A stretch of 61,193 bases of DNA from Betaproteobacteria bacterium (GCA_009919175.1 RGCL01000010.1:1-61193), one strand, 5' to 3'. Positions 47,878-56,637 are shown, counted from the first letter of the stretch. The notes: a model not told the origin generated them from the letters alone. Numbers and translations are program-made.

Positions 47878-49623
47878 TCAAGCGGGGGGGTTCAAGCTGG
47901 GCGCATCGCTGGCCAGCAGCGAGCGTGCCCAGCCCACGAGCTTGCGGGTATCGGCGCGCAAGACCTCCTGCTTGACCCGCAACACTTGCGTGGGGTGCAT
48001 GGAGAACTGGCGCAAGCCCAAGCCCAGCAGCAGCTTGGTGTATTGCGGGTCGCCCGCCATTTCGCCGCAAACGCTCACGGCCTTGCCACTGGCCGCGCCA
48101 GCTGCGATGGTGCTGGCGATGAGGCGCAGCACAGCGGGGTGCATGGGGTCATACAAGTGCGCCACTTCCTCATCGGCGCGGTCGATGGCCAAGGTGTACT
48201 GGATGAGGTCGTTGGTGCCCAACGACAAAAAGTCAAAGTGCCGCAAAAAGGTGTCGAGCATGAGTGCGGCAGCGGGCACTTCGATCATGGCGCCGATTTG
48301 CACGGGGCCAAAGCTCACCCCCTTGGCGCGCAACTGGTTGCGGGCTTCGTCGATGTGATGCAAGGTCTGGCGGATTTCGCCCAGGTGCGCCAGCATCGGG
48401 ATCATGATCTTGACTGGCCCGTACGCGGCTGCGCGCAACATGGCCCGCAACTGGGTGAGGAACATGTCGGGATCAGCCAGACTCCAGCGGATGGCCCTGA
48501 GCCCCAGCGCCGGGTTGAGGTAGGTGGGTTCCTTGGCGCCGCGATCCAGGGGCTTGTCAGCCCCAATGTCGATGGTGCGGATGGTGACGGGCAAGCCCTT
48601 CATGCCCTCGATGGCGCGGCAATAGGCTTTGAATTGTTCTTCCTCGCCAGGCAAATCACGATCGCGCCCCATGAAGAGGAATTCGCTGCGAAACAAACCC
48701 ACACCCACGGCACCCACGCCCAAGGCGGCATCGGCATCGCCGGGCAGTTCGATGTTGGCCAGCAGCTCGATGCGCTCGCCGTCCAGGGTCACGCAAGGCG
48801 TGGTGCGCAAGCGCGAGAGGCGCTCGCGATCCAGCGTGGTCTGGCGTTGCTTGAACGCGTACTCCTCCAGCACGATGGGCGACGGGTCCACGATCATGAC
48901 GCCCGCATCGCCGTCGAGGATCACCCAATCGTCTTGCTGGACGAGTTGGCTGGCGGTGCGTGCGCCCACGATGGCGGGGATGTCCAGGCTGCGCGCCACG
49001 ATGGCCGTGTGCGAGGTCTTGCCGCCCACATCGGTGATGAAGCCCACAAACACGCTTTGCTTGAAGGTGAGCATGTCTGCGGGCGACAAGTCGTGCGCCA
49101 CCAGGATAAGGGGGGTGTCGGTGTGATCCACCATTTCAGCCTGTACGCCCGAGGTGCGGGCATGCGCCTGGGTGGCATCGGGCAAGCCCTTCATGTGGCG
49201 CAAGATGCGCTCGACCACTTGTTCGAGGTCGCCTTTTCGCTCGCGCAGATAGATGTCGTCCATCTCGTCGAACTGCCGCGCTACGGTTTCGTACTGCGTG
49301 CTCAAGGCCCATTCGGCGTTGTAGAGGCGGTCGCGAATCCAGTGCTTGACCCCATCGATCAGGGTCTGGTCTTCGAGCAGCATGAGGTGCACCTCCAGGA
49401 TGGCGGCCAACTCATGGGGCGCATCCTTGGGCATGTGCTGCAAGAGGTGTTGCAGCTCCTGCACCACGGCATCGCGGGCGTTGGCAATGCGGCGGATCTC
49501 CGCATTCACGTGCTCGGGGTCGATGAAATAGTGCGCCACATCCACGCGGCTCGAGGCCACCAGCACGGCACGCCCAATGGCAATGCCACGGGCCACTGCC
49601 AAACCGTGGATGGTGAAGCTCAT
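47878..49623 (-). CDS. ptsI: Phosphoenolpyruvate-protein phosphotransferase (Enzyme I)
   Basis: Transfers phosphate from PEP to HPr. The 581-residue protein has the phospho-His in GGKTSHTAIVARS (about residue 205), SEFLFMGRD, and the active-site Cys in SVCGEMAGDP. It follows ptsH by 3 bases and is convergent with the molybdenum hydroxylase gene by a 3-base gap. Confidence 0.96.
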   Translation of the reverse strand: MSFTIHGLAVARGIAIGRAVLVASSRVDVAHYFIDPEHVNAEIRRIANARDAVVQELQHLLQHMPKDAPHELAAILEVHLMLLEDQTLIDGVKHWIRDRLYNAEWALSTQYETVARQFDEMDDIYLRERKGDLEQVVERILRHMKGLPDATQAHARTSGVQAEMVDHTDTPLILVAHDLSPADMLTFKQSVFVGFITDVGGKTSHTAIVARSLDIPAIVGARTASQLVQQDDWVILDGDAGVMIVDPSPIVLEEYAFKQRQTTLDRERLSRLRTTPCVTLDGERIELLANIELPGDADAALGVGAVGVGLFRSEFLFMGRDRDLPGEEEQFKAYCRAIEGMKGLPVTIRTIDIGADKPLDRGAKEPTYLNPALGLRAIRWSLADPDMFLTQLRAMLRAAAYGPVKIMIPMLAHLGEIRQTLHHIDEARNQLRAKGVSFGPVQIGAMIEVPAAALMLDTFLRHFDFLSLGTNDLIQYTLAIDRADEEVAHLYDPMHPAVLRLIASTIAAGAASGKAVSVCGEMAGDPQYTKLLLGLGLRQFSMHPTQVLRVKQEVLRADTRKLVGWARSLLASDAPSLNPPA

Positions 49624-49626
49624 GGC

Positions 49627-49896
49627 TTATTCACCCTCACCAAATTTGTCGTTGATGAGCGCGAGCAAGGCTTGCATGGCCTCTTGCTCCTGCTCGCCGT
49701 CGGTTTCCAGGACGACCTCGCTGCCAATGCCAGCGGCCAGCATCATCACGCCCATGATGCTTTTGGCGTTGACGCGGCGATCGCCCTTGGAGACCCAGAC
49801 CTGGCACGGGAAACTGCCCGCGAGTTTGGTGAGCTTGGCGGATGCCCGCGCATGCAGGCCGAGTTTGTTGATGATGGCAACCGTTTGTTGAAGCAT
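49627..49896 (-). CDS. ptsH: Phosphocarrier protein HPr
   Basis: Relays phosphate from EI to EIIA proteins. The 89-residue protein has His15 in LGLHARAS and the regulatory Ser46 in KSIMGVMML, the target of HprK encoded 14 kb away. It follows the EIIA gene by 4 bases. Confidence 0.96.
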   Translation of the reverse strand: MLQQTVAIINKLGLHARASAKLTKLAGSFPCQVWVSKGDRRVNAKSIMGVMMLAAGIGSEVVLETDGEQEQEAMQALLALINDKFGEGE

Positions 49897-49900
49897 GGTG

Positions 49901-50302
49901 TCAGTGAGGATGGAGTGGCTGGGTCACTTGCAACACCCCTTGGGCACCGCCCGAGAGGGCGCGTTGCACCAATTGGGGCAAGGGCTCTTGTCGATAGCAC
50001 ACTGTGCGCAAGAGCATGGGCAGGTTCACGCCTGCAATCATTTGCACACGCTCGGGGTCGATGAGGTGCTGGGCCACGTTGGACGGCGTGGCGCCCAGCA
50101 CATCGGTGAGGACCAGCCAGGTGGCGCTGGGGTGCTGGTCCATGACGGCATCGATGACGCCGCGGGTGTGCTCGGGTGTCGCATGGGGCTCGACGTCGAC
50201 GGCGAAGACCTCTTGGGCACATTCGGGGAAGACATGCATGGCGCAGGCCTTGAGGGCCTCGGCCAGGGGAGCATGGGCAATCAGCAGAATGTGCGTGGTC
50301 AT
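49901..50302 (-). CDS. PTS EIIA component, mannose/fructose family
   Basis: A 133-residue EIIA-Man domain with the phospho-His10 at the N-terminus (LLIAHAPLAEAL) and LTDVLGATPSNVA. There is no EIIB, EIIC or EIID here, so it is probably a regulatory EIIA of the incomplete betaproteobacterial PTS. Its ATG overlaps the upstream MFS stop. Confidence 0.88.
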   Translation of the reverse strand: MTTHILLIAHAPLAEALKACAMHVFPECAQEVFAVDVEPHATPEHTRGVIDAVMDQHPSATWLVLTDVLGATPSNVAQHLIDPERVQMIAGVNLPMLLRTVCYRQEPLPQLVQRALSGGAQGVLQVTQPLHPH

Positions 50303-51546
50303 GATGCGTGCGGCGTTTGGGCTGAATTATCACGCCCGTACCAGAGGAAATGCAGGTAGGACAGGCAACAGCCGCCCAGAAAGACCGCCAGCGCGCTGCG
50401 GTAGGCGTCGATCTTGCTCAACCCCAGGCCCTGCAAGCCATCGACCAACAAGCCAAAGCCCCACTGGATCACAAAGACGCCCAGGAAGATCACGAGGTTG
50501 TAGGCCGACAAGGCCCGACCCGCCAATCGGGAGTCAAACGCCATCCCCACCGCAGGCTGCGCCACCGACACCACCGAGCAAGACATGCAAAAGGCCACCC
50601 AGGACCACACCGATGTCTGGGTGCCCGAGATCACCAATTGCAAGGCCGTGATCAGGATCAATGGGCTTCCCCAGGCGATGAGGCGCTGGGCATCGATGCC
50701 TTTTTTGGTGAGCCAGGGGTTGATCAGTCCCCAGGTCCAAAAGGTGCCCAGCATGGCCAGGTTGATGATGAACAGGCCATAGGCGGCATCTTTGGCGCTC
50801 GCGCCGCTCACATGCATGAGCCAGGGTGAAGCCCAAAGGGTTTGCATGGCCACGAGCCCGCCATAGCAAAAAAAGCCGATGGGGGTGAGGCGGATGAAGG
50901 TGTGATTGCGCCACACCGGTCGATAGGAGGCCCACACGCTCTCTTTGGGCGCGCTGGCGCTGGCCTCGTCCTGATGCCATTCGGGAACTTGCCAGCGAAT
51001 GAGCAACATGACCAGGACAAACAGCACGGCCATGCCGGCCAGAATGGGGCGCCAGCCCACCAGGGGCAGCAGCCACTGCACGGGCAAGGTGGAGGCCAGC
51101 ATGCCCAGCGAGCCGGTCATGAGCATCCAGCTGTTGGCACGCAACTGCGCGCCCGGACTCAGCCAGCGCCTGTAGCCGGTGAGGGGCGCCATGAGGCAGG
51201 CGCTCACCCCGACGCCGACCATCACCCGCGCAAGCAACAGCACGCTGAATTGCTCCGCCACCGCAAAGAGCAGACACCCTGCGACCGCCATGGTGAGAAA
51301 GAGAAGTTGCACGCGGCGCGGTCCGTGACGATCCAGGGCCTTGCCCATGGGCAACTGGGTGAAGGCAAAACCCATGAAGTACCCGCCTGCCAACAAGCCC
51401 AGGTCGCTGGCAGACAGGGTGAAGGTCTGCACCAGCACGGGCGAGAGCGTGGCCGTGATGGTGCGCATGAGCGTGGAGAGGAAGTAGGCCAGCGCCAAGG
51501 TCAGGAAGACGCGAACGGCATGCGCCGCGAGCAAGGTTTGGGACAT
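50299..51546 (-). CDS. MFS transporter
   Basis: A 415-residue protein with twelve predicted transmembrane segments and the loop-2 motif GKALDRHGPRRV. Substrate unknown. It overlaps the EIIA start by four bases and follows a lipoprotein gene by 5 bases, so it is co-transcribed with ptsH and ptsI. Confidence 0.85.
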   Translation of the reverse strand: MSQTLLAAHAVRVFLTLALAYFLSTLMRTITATLSPVLVQTFTLSASDLGLLAGGYFMGFAFTQLPMGKALDRHGPRRVQLLFLTMAVAGCLLFAVAEQFSVLLLARVMVGVGVSACLMAPLTGYRRWLSPGAQLRANSWMLMTGSLGMLASTLPVQWLLPLVGWRPILAGMAVLFVLVMLLIRWQVPEWHQDEASASAPKESVWASYRPVWRNHTFIRLTPIGFFCYGGLVAMQTLWASPWLMHVSGASAKDAAYGLFIINLAMLGTFWTWGLINPWLTKKGIDAQRLIAWGSPLILITALQLVISGTQTSVWSWVAFCMSCSVVSVAQPAVGMAFDSRLAGRALSAYNLVIFLGVFVIQWGFGLLVDGLQGLGLSKIDAYRSALAVFLGGCCLSYLHFLWYGRDNSAQTPHAS

Positions 51547-51551
51547 GGGTT

Positions 51552-52082
51552 TCAGGGCCTTTGCTGGATGCTGGAAATGAAGGCGTCGACGGCGTTTTCA
51601 AACGACTTCTCGCCAAGGGGTGCGTAAACCGCCAACTGGTGAACCAGGCTGCCCTGGTGCCACCAGACCAGCTGGACTTGCAAGCCGCTGGTGGTCTTGA
51701 CGCGAACGCCCACACCGGGCGTCACCACACCCGCAAGGGGTTGGGGCTTGGGAGCTTGGGCTTCATGTGCACCCAATGGCCGCAGGCTGGCTTGTTGCCA
51801 ACGCTCGATCACCACGGCGGGCAGCACGCCGGTCGGCAAGGGCATCTGGGTGTGGGTGAAGTCCATGCCCTGGGCTTGGCAACCAATCATGGTCAATTCG
51901 GTGTCTTGCTCACCCAGGCGCACGGCTTCTTTGCGCTCGCTGGGTTTGCACGGCAGCATCAGCGACAGGCCATCGGCTGGCTGGACCACGCGCCAGTTGA
52001 GCGCTGGCGCACAGGCCGACAGCATGGCGGCACTCAACACCCCGAGCGCACCTGCGGCACGCCAAGAAAACAATGAAGTCAT
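51552..52082 (-). CDS. Putative lipoprotein of unknown function
   Basis: A 176-residue protein with a lipoprotein signal peptide (LSAC lipobox at about residue 21-24). I do not recognise the rest; it has two cysteines in the mature part, several short beta-like stretches and no membrane segment. It is the first gene of the transcript that continues into the MFS, EIIA, ptsH and ptsI genes. GATAAT ends 5 bases before its ATG and no ribosome binding site is visible. Confidence 0.7.
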   Translation of the reverse strand: MTSLFSWRAAGALGVLSAAMLSACAPALNWRVVQPADGLSLMLPCKPSERKEAVRLGEQDTELTMIGCQAQGMDFTHTQMPLPTGVLPAVVIERWQQASLRPLGAHEAQAPKPQPLAGVVTPGVGVRVKTTSGLQVQLVWWHQGSLVHQLAVYAPLGEKSFENAVDAFISSIQQRP

Positions 52083-52087
52083 GCGGC

Positions 52088-52093
52088 ATTATC
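52088..52093 (-). promoter_or_regulatory. -10-like element of the lipoprotein-MFS-pts operon, leaderless geometry
   Basis: GATAAT on the minus strand, 5 bases before the ATG at 52080-52082, with GCCGC between. It shares a 31-base gap with the divergent CoA-transferase gene. No -35 element is clear. Confidence 0.4.
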
Positions 52094-52113
52094 GGTTGAG
52101 GCAGAATGATCTG

Positions 52114-53367
52114 ATGATGATGTCTTTGAATGGGGTCCGCGTGCTGGACCTATCGCGCGTGTTGGCTGGACCATGGTGCGGCCAAACTCTGGCCGATCTG
52201 GGTGCCGATGTGGTCAAGGTGGAGCGTTGCAAGACCGGTGACGACACTCGGGGCTGGGGACCCCCGTTTTTGCAAACCCCGGCGGGCGAGGACACCCGCG
52301 AGGCAGCCTATTACATGGGCGCCAACCGCAACAAGCGCTCCATCACCTGTGACTTGTCTCGGCCAGAAGGCCAGCAGCTGGTGCGCGAGCTGGCGCGTCA
52401 CGCGCATGTGCTCATCGAAAACTACAAAGTGGGCGACATGGCACGCTATGGCCTCGACCATGAAAGTCTTCGCCAGGTCAATCCCAGGCTGGTGTACTGC
52501 AGCATCACGGGCTATGGGCAGACCGGCCCCTATCGTGAGCGGGCGGGATACGACTACGCTGTGCAAGGCCTGGGGGGGCTCATGAGCGTCACAGGCGAGC
52601 GCGATGACCTCGGGGGTGGTCCACAAAAGGTGGGGGTGGCTGTGGCCGATTTGTTCACTGGTCTCTATGCCACGGTGGGCATCCTGGCGGCCTTGCGCCA
52701 TGCCGAGGCCACGGGTCAGGGGCAACAGGTGGACATGGCCTTGCTCGACACCCAAGTGGCCATGCTGGCCAATCTGGGCGCCAACTACCTCGTCGAGGGG
52801 CAGTTCAGCGGCAAGGTGCCGGGGCGCATGGGCAACGCCCATGTGAATATCGTGCCCTATCAGGTGTTTGAAACGGCGCCCAAGCCCAGCGGTGAGCGCG
52901 ATCACCTGATCGTGGCGGTGGGCAACGACGGTCAGTTTGCCAAGCTGTGCGAGATCATCGGACACCCCGAATGGGCCAAGGATCCGCGCTTTGCACGCAA
53001 CCCCGACCGCGTGCGCCACCGAGACACCCTCGTGCCCCTGCTGGGCAAGGTGTTCATGCAGCGCAACAAGTCGCAGTGGCTTGCCGAATTCGAGCGGCTG
53101 CAAGTGCCTGGGGCACCCATCAACCAGCTCGATGAAGTCTTCAAGGATCCCCAGGTGCAAGCACGCGGCATGGTGGAGACCCTCTCCCACCCCGTTGGCA
53201 AAGATGTGCAGCTGGTGGCCAGCCCCATCAAGCTGAGCGAGACGCCCGTGTCCACGCGCCGTCATCCGCCCATGCTGGGTGAACACACCGACGAGGTCTT
53301 GCGTGAATGGCTGGGTTGGCCTGATTCACGCATTGACGCGTTGCGTCAGCAGTCCATCATCGACTGA
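52114..53367 (+). CDS. CaiB/BaiF-family CoA-transferase
   Basis: A class III CoA-transferase of 417 residues, moving CoA between carboxylic acids. It has the N-terminal GVRVLDLSRVLAGPWCGQTLADLGADVVKVE pattern (shown here only as its key parts RVLAGPW and DLGADVVKVE) and the region VDMALLDTQ with the likely catalytic Asp. Three ATGs lie in a row (52114, 52117, 52120); I use the first. The substrate acid is unknown. Divergent from the lipoprotein gene. Confidence 0.88.
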   Translation: MMMSLNGVRVLDLSRVLAGPWCGQTLADLGADVVKVERCKTGDDTRGWGPPFLQTPAGEDTREAAYYMGANRNKRSITCDLSRPEGQQLVRELARHAHVLIENYKVGDMARYGLDHESLRQVNPRLVYCSITGYGQTGPYRERAGYDYAVQGLGGLMSVTGERDDLGGGPQKVGVAVADLFTGLYATVGILAALRHAEATGQGQQVDMALLDTQVAMLANLGANYLVEGQFSGKVPGRMGNAHVNIVPYQVFETAPKPSGERDHLIVAVGNDGQFAKLCEIIGHPEWAKDPRFARNPDRVRHRDTLVPLLGKVFMQRNKSQWLAEFERLQVPGAPINQLDEVFKDPQVQARGMVETLSHPVGKDVQLVASPIKLSETPVSTRRHPPMLGEHTDEVLREWLGWPDSRIDALRQQSIID

Positions 53368-53392
53368 GTGCCCACCCCCCGGGGGAAGGGCA

Positions 53393-53848
53393 TCACTGAC
53401 GGAATTGGTCGTGGCAGGACTTGCAGGACTTGCCCACGTCTGCCGCCAGACTTTTGAGGTCTTTGAACTGACCGGCTGCCACGGCGGTGTTGAGTTTGCC
53501 AATGGCAGACTGAGCCTCGCTGGCGGCTTTCTTGAATTTGTCGGCTTCCGACCAGATCTCGGGCTTGGCCTTGGTTTGGCCTTTGTCAGAGCCTTCGGGG
53601 AAGCCATGGAAAGGGAGGCTGGCCACGGCATTCAAAACGGCGGCGCTCTCCTTGACCGTGGCTTCGTTCATGGGAATGCGGCCTTGAGCCATGCCGTTGA
53701 TTTCTCCAAAGAGGTTGCCCATGAGGAAGAAGGCGCTTTGGCGAAACTTGATGGCGTCTTTTTCAGCGACGGTCACGGCCTGGGTCGCGGCCGTGGCAAG
53801 CGCCAGGGTGGTGAACAATGCGAGGTGACGCAAACGGGTCTTGGTCAT
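53393..53848 (-). CDS. Cytochrome c'
   Basis: A periplasmic four-helix-bundle haem protein. The 151-residue precursor has a signal peptide (AATQA-type cleavage) and a C-terminal CKSCH haem motif at 142-146. Cytochromes c' bind NO and CO and may detoxify NO. It is divergent from cytochrome b561, the usual neighbour. An AGAAAGG ribosome binding site precedes the ATG. Confidence 0.92.
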   Translation of the reverse strand: MTKTRLRHLALFTTLALATAATQAVTVAEKDAIKFRQSAFFLMGNLFGEINGMAQGRIPMNEATVKESAAVLNAVASLPFHGFPEGSDKGQTKAKPEIWSEADKFKKAASEAQSAIGKLNTAVAAGQFKDLKSLAADVGKSCKSCHDQFRQ

Positions 53849-53953
53849 GGGAAGCCTTTCTGAGGAATGGTGGTGGTTGAGATGTTGTATCGCAATCTCT
53901 TGCCCAGGACGTATTTTGTGTTAATTTCCCTTTTTTCTTGTTGCGATTGGTTC

Positions 53954-54631
53954 ATGGATCATTCTTCTCTTTCCTCTTCTCCCAATTTGCGCCGGGTCTG
54001 GGATCTGCCCACGCGTTTGTTTCACTGGGTTTTGGTCTTGCTCATGATCGGCATGGTCATCACTGGCAACATCGGCGGGGAGATGCTCCAGTGGCATGCC
54101 CGAATGGGTTATGCGCTCTTGGGTACGCTGGTGTTTCGCTTGATTTGGGGCTTTGTGGGTGGCCACTGGTCGCGCTTTGTTCACTTCTTCCCCACCCCTG
54201 CTCGGGTTGCCGCCTACGTTCAGGGTCGGCATCGCCCGGGACACAACCCACTGGGCGCCTTGTCCATTTTTGCGGTCCTGGTGTTGCTGGGCATGCAATT
54301 GGCCTCGGGCATGATGGCTACCGATGACATCTCGTTCAACGGCCCCTTGAACGCCATGGTGAGTGAGGACTGGGCAGACGCTGCCACCGATTGGCACAAG
54401 CACCTGGGCAAACTGCTGCTGTTGGGCTGGGTGGTTTTGCACGTGCTGGCCATCGTCTGGCATAAGCGCAAAGGCCATCGTCTATTGCCCGCCATGCTGC
54501 ACGGGGATGCGCAGATCGCCAACATCTATCCCGAGAGCAAAGACAACTGGGGGCGGCGCCTCTTTGCACTGGTGTTGTGGCTGGCCTGCATGGGCCTGGC
54601 TTTTGCCTACCTGCTGCCGCTCACGGTCTGA
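53954..54631 (+). CDS. Cytochrome b561
   Basis: A 225-residue di-haem membrane protein. It has four transmembrane segments, conserved histidines in RLFHW, WHARMGY and DWHKHLGKLLL..., the b561 pattern. It probably passes electrons to the periplasmic cytochrome c'. Start at ATG 53954. The 105-base divergent gap contains a short inverted repeat ATCGCAA ... TTGCGAT. Confidence 0.88.
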   Translation: MDHSSLSSSPNLRRVWDLPTRLFHWVLVLLMIGMVITGNIGGEMLQWHARMGYALLGTLVFRLIWGFVGGHWSRFVHFFPTPARVAAYVQGRHRPGHNPLGALSIFAVLVLLGMQLASGMMATDDISFNGPLNAMVSEDWADAATDWHKHLGKLLLLGWVVLHVLAIVWHKRKGHRLLPAMLHGDAQIANIYPESKDNWGRRLFALVLWLACMGLAFAYLLPLTV

Positions 54632-54633
54632 GC

Positions 54634-55125
54634 ATGACGACCACCCCCCACATTGAGTTGACCGTGGCCCTCACGCCAGACGAGTGGCAGGCCGCCCGGG
54701 GTCTTGTCGAGGAATACAGCCAAAGCCTGGGCATTGATTTGTGCTTCCAGCACTTCGACGCTGAAATGCTTCATTTGCACACGGTGTACGCGCGCCCAGG
54801 GGGCACTTTTTTGCTGGCCAAGGTGGACGACGCGTGGGCGGGTTGCTGCGCCCTGCGCGCTTTGCCCGGTACCGACTATCCGAATTCCGCCGAAATGAAG
54901 CGGCTTTATGTGCGCCCGGCCTTTCGCCGCTTTGGCTTTGGGCGCAGCCTGAGCGAGGGCATCCTCGATGCGGCGCGGCAACTGGGCTACCACTGCGTGC
55001 TGCTTGACACGCTCGATGACATGGAAGCAGCTCGCTCCCTCTACCATGAGCTGGGCTTTAAGAGCATCCCGCCCTACTATCACAACCCCATTGCTGGGGC
55101 GCACTACCTCAAAGTGGATTTGTGA
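54634..55125 (+). CDS. GNAT-family acetyltransferase
   Basis: A 163-residue Gcn5-related N-acetyltransferase. It has the acetyl-CoA motif RRFGFGRSLSEGIL and LDTLDDMEAARSLYHELGF. The substrate is not known. It follows cytochrome b561 with a 2-base gap, so the two are probably co-transcribed. The start is ATG 54634. Confidence 0.82.
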   Translation: MTTTPHIELTVALTPDEWQAARGLVEEYSQSLGIDLCFQHFDAEMLHLHTVYARPGGTFLLAKVDDAWAGCCALRALPGTDYPNSAEMKRLYVRPAFRRFGFGRSLSEGILDAARQLGYHCVLLDTLDDMEAARSLYHELGFKSIPPYYHNPIAGAHYLKVDL

Positions 55126-55142
55126 TCCACCTTGAGGTGGAT
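55125..55142. terminator. Hairpin between GNAT and peroxiredoxin genes
   Basis: ATCCACC-TTGA-GGTGGAT, a 7-base perfect stem right at the GNAT stop, in the 24-base convergent gap. It lacks a clear U-tract, so it is a weak terminator at best. Confidence 0.45.
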
Positions 55143-55149
55143 TGAGGTT

Positions 55150-55656
55150 TCAGCCCTTGGCCTGAGCCAACAGGGTTTGCGCGTCGCTCACCTCGAACTT
55201 GCCGGGGCCTTCGACGTTGAGGGTGACCACCTTGCCGTCTTTGACCAGCATGGAGTAGCGGTTGGAGCGCAAGCCCATGCCGCGTGCGGTGAGATCCAGG
55301 GTCAAGCCCACCGCCTTGGCAAAGTCAGCTGAGCCATCGGCCAGCATGCGCACCTTGCCCTGGGTTTTTTGGTCATGCGCCCAGGCATTCATCACAAAGG
55401 CGTCGTTGACGCTCAGGCACCAGATTTCGTCCACACCCGCTGCCTTGAAGGCGGCTTGATGCTCCACGTAACCAGGCACATGCTTGGCTGAACAGGTGGG
55501 CGTGAAAGCACCGGGCAGCGCAAACAGGGCAATGGTTTTGCCCGCAGCGGCTTTGGCCACTTCCACGGGATTGGGGCCAATGCTGCAACCATTGCCCTCC
55601 ACTTCAACGTATTCGGTCAGGGTGACGGCAGGCAGGGTATCGCCAACTTTGATCAT
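55150..55656 (-). CDS. Peroxiredoxin (Prx5 type)
   Basis: A thiol peroxidase of 168 residues. The peroxidatic Cys55 lies in PGAFTPTCS and a second cysteine is near residue 79 (DEIWCLSVND). Of the AhpE/Prx5 group that uses glutathione or glutaredoxin. It lies downstream of the S10 operon terminator. No promoter is clearly seen in the 83-base gap. Confidence 0.92.
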   Translation of the reverse strand: MIKVGDTLPAVTLTEYVEVEGNGCSIGPNPVEVAKAAAGKTIALFALPGAFTPTCSAKHVPGYVEHQAAFKAAGVDEIWCLSVNDAFVMNAWAHDQKTQGKVRMLADGSADFAKAVGLTLDLTARGMGLRSNRYSMLVKDGKVVTLNVEGPGKFEVSDAQTLLAQAKG

Positions 55657-55676
55657 GTTTTTGTCTCCAGGCTAAA

Positions 55677-55705
55677 AGAAAAAAGGCTCACGATTGTGAG
55701 CCTTT
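55677..55705 (-). terminator. Intrinsic terminator of the S10 operon
   Basis: On the minus strand AAAGGCTCAC-AATC-GTGAGCCTTT followed by TTTC. It lies 35 bases after the rpsQ stop and marks the end of the S10 operon. Confidence 0.85.
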
Positions 55706-55739
55706 CAGGGACTGCGCGAATCGCACAGGCTCATGGGCA

Positions 55740-56015
55740 TTAAACCAATGTGGCCTTTTGGACCAAACGGGTTGCCACCCAATTCTTGGTTTTGGAAATC
55801 GGGCGCGATTCGGTGATCTCGATGATGTCACCGAGGTGGAATTCGCCTTTCTCATCGTGCGCATGGTATTTGCTCGACTTGGCCACGATTTTTCCGTACA
55901 TCGCATGCTTGACGCGACGCTCGACCAGGACGGTGACCGTCTTGGCACGCTTGTCACTCACCACCTTGCCAATGAGGGTGCGCTTGAGGGAGGGTTTGGT
56001 TTCCGTCATGTTCAC
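55740..56015 (-). CDS. rpsQ: 30S ribosomal protein S17
   Basis: Binds 16S rRNA and helps early assembly. The 91-residue protein has the OB-fold, with the motif [21 protein letters not shown]. It is the last gene of the S10 operon and overlaps rpmC by four bases. An intrinsic terminator follows, so the spc operon (rplN and onward) is not joined here. Confidence 0.97.
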   Translation of the reverse strand: MNMTETKPSLKRTLIGKVVSDKRAKTVTVLVERRVKHAMYGKIVAKSSKYHAHDEKGEFHLGDIIEITESRPISKTKNWVATRLVQKATLV

Positions 56016-56206
56016 TCCTTGGCTTGCTTCTCGGCCAGGATGGTTTTGGCGCGAGCAATGCTGCGACGCGTGCTGCGCAGCTGTGCGGTGTTGTTGAGTT
56101 GTTGCACGCCTTTTTGCATGCGCAGGTTGAAGTGGGCCTTTTGCAAGGACTTCACTTCTTCAGCCAGTGCGGCCGCGTCTTTTTGGCGGAGTTCAGAGGT
56201 TTTCAT
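56012..56206 (-). CDS. rpmC: 50S ribosomal protein L29
   Basis: A small 64-residue helical protein near the peptide exit of the 50S subunit. It opens [20 protein letters not shown], the L29 pattern, and shows [16 protein letters not shown]. It follows rplP by 12 bases and overlaps the start of rpsQ (ATGA). Confidence 0.97.
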   Translation of the reverse strand: MKTSELRQKDAAALAEEVKSLQKAHFNLRMQKGVQQLNNTAQLRSTRRSIARAKTILAEKQAKE

Positions 56207-56218
56207 GTCTTGTTCTCC

Positions 56219-56635
56219 TTATTGGCCCAAGAGGCGCGACACAAACGTGGTGCGCAAAGGCAGCTTGGCAGCGGCCAGTCGGAATGCCTCGCGTGCGAGC
56301 TCTTCGGGAACCCCCACGATTTCGTAGAGCACTTTGCCCGGCTGGATTTCAGCCACGTAGTACTCGGGGTTGCCCTTGCCGTTACCCATGCGAACCTCAG
56401 CAGGCTTTTGGGAGATGGGCTTGTCGGGGAAGATGCGAATGAAGATGCGGCCACCGCGCTTGACGTGACGTGAAATCGCGCGACGTGCGGCTTCGATCTG
56501 ACGGGCTGTGATGCGGCCACGGTCTGTGGACTTGAGGCCGTATTCACCAAAGGCCACGGTGTTGCCACGGGTGGCGACACCCGTGTTGCGGCCTTTTTGT
56601 TCTTTGCGGTATTTGCGGCGTGCTGGTTGCAGCAT
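56219..56635 (-). CDS. rplP: 50S ribosomal protein L16
   Basis: The 138-residue protein helps form the A site and the peptidyl-transferase centre. It has [31 protein letters not shown] and [10 protein letters not shown]. It is 2 bases after rpsC. Confidence 0.97.
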   Translation of the reverse strand: MLQPARRKYRKEQKGRNTGVATRGNTVAFGEYGLKSTDRGRITARQIEAARRAISRHVKRGGRIFIRIFPDKPISQKPAEVRMGNGKGNPEYYVAEIQPGKVLYEIVGVPEELAREAFRLAAAKLPLRTTFVSRLLGQ

Positions 56636-56637
56636 GC

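Noticed and set aside
55125-55142. The hairpin between GNAT and peroxiredoxin as a strong two-way terminator
   Set aside because: The stem is good but a U-tract is lacking on both strands.
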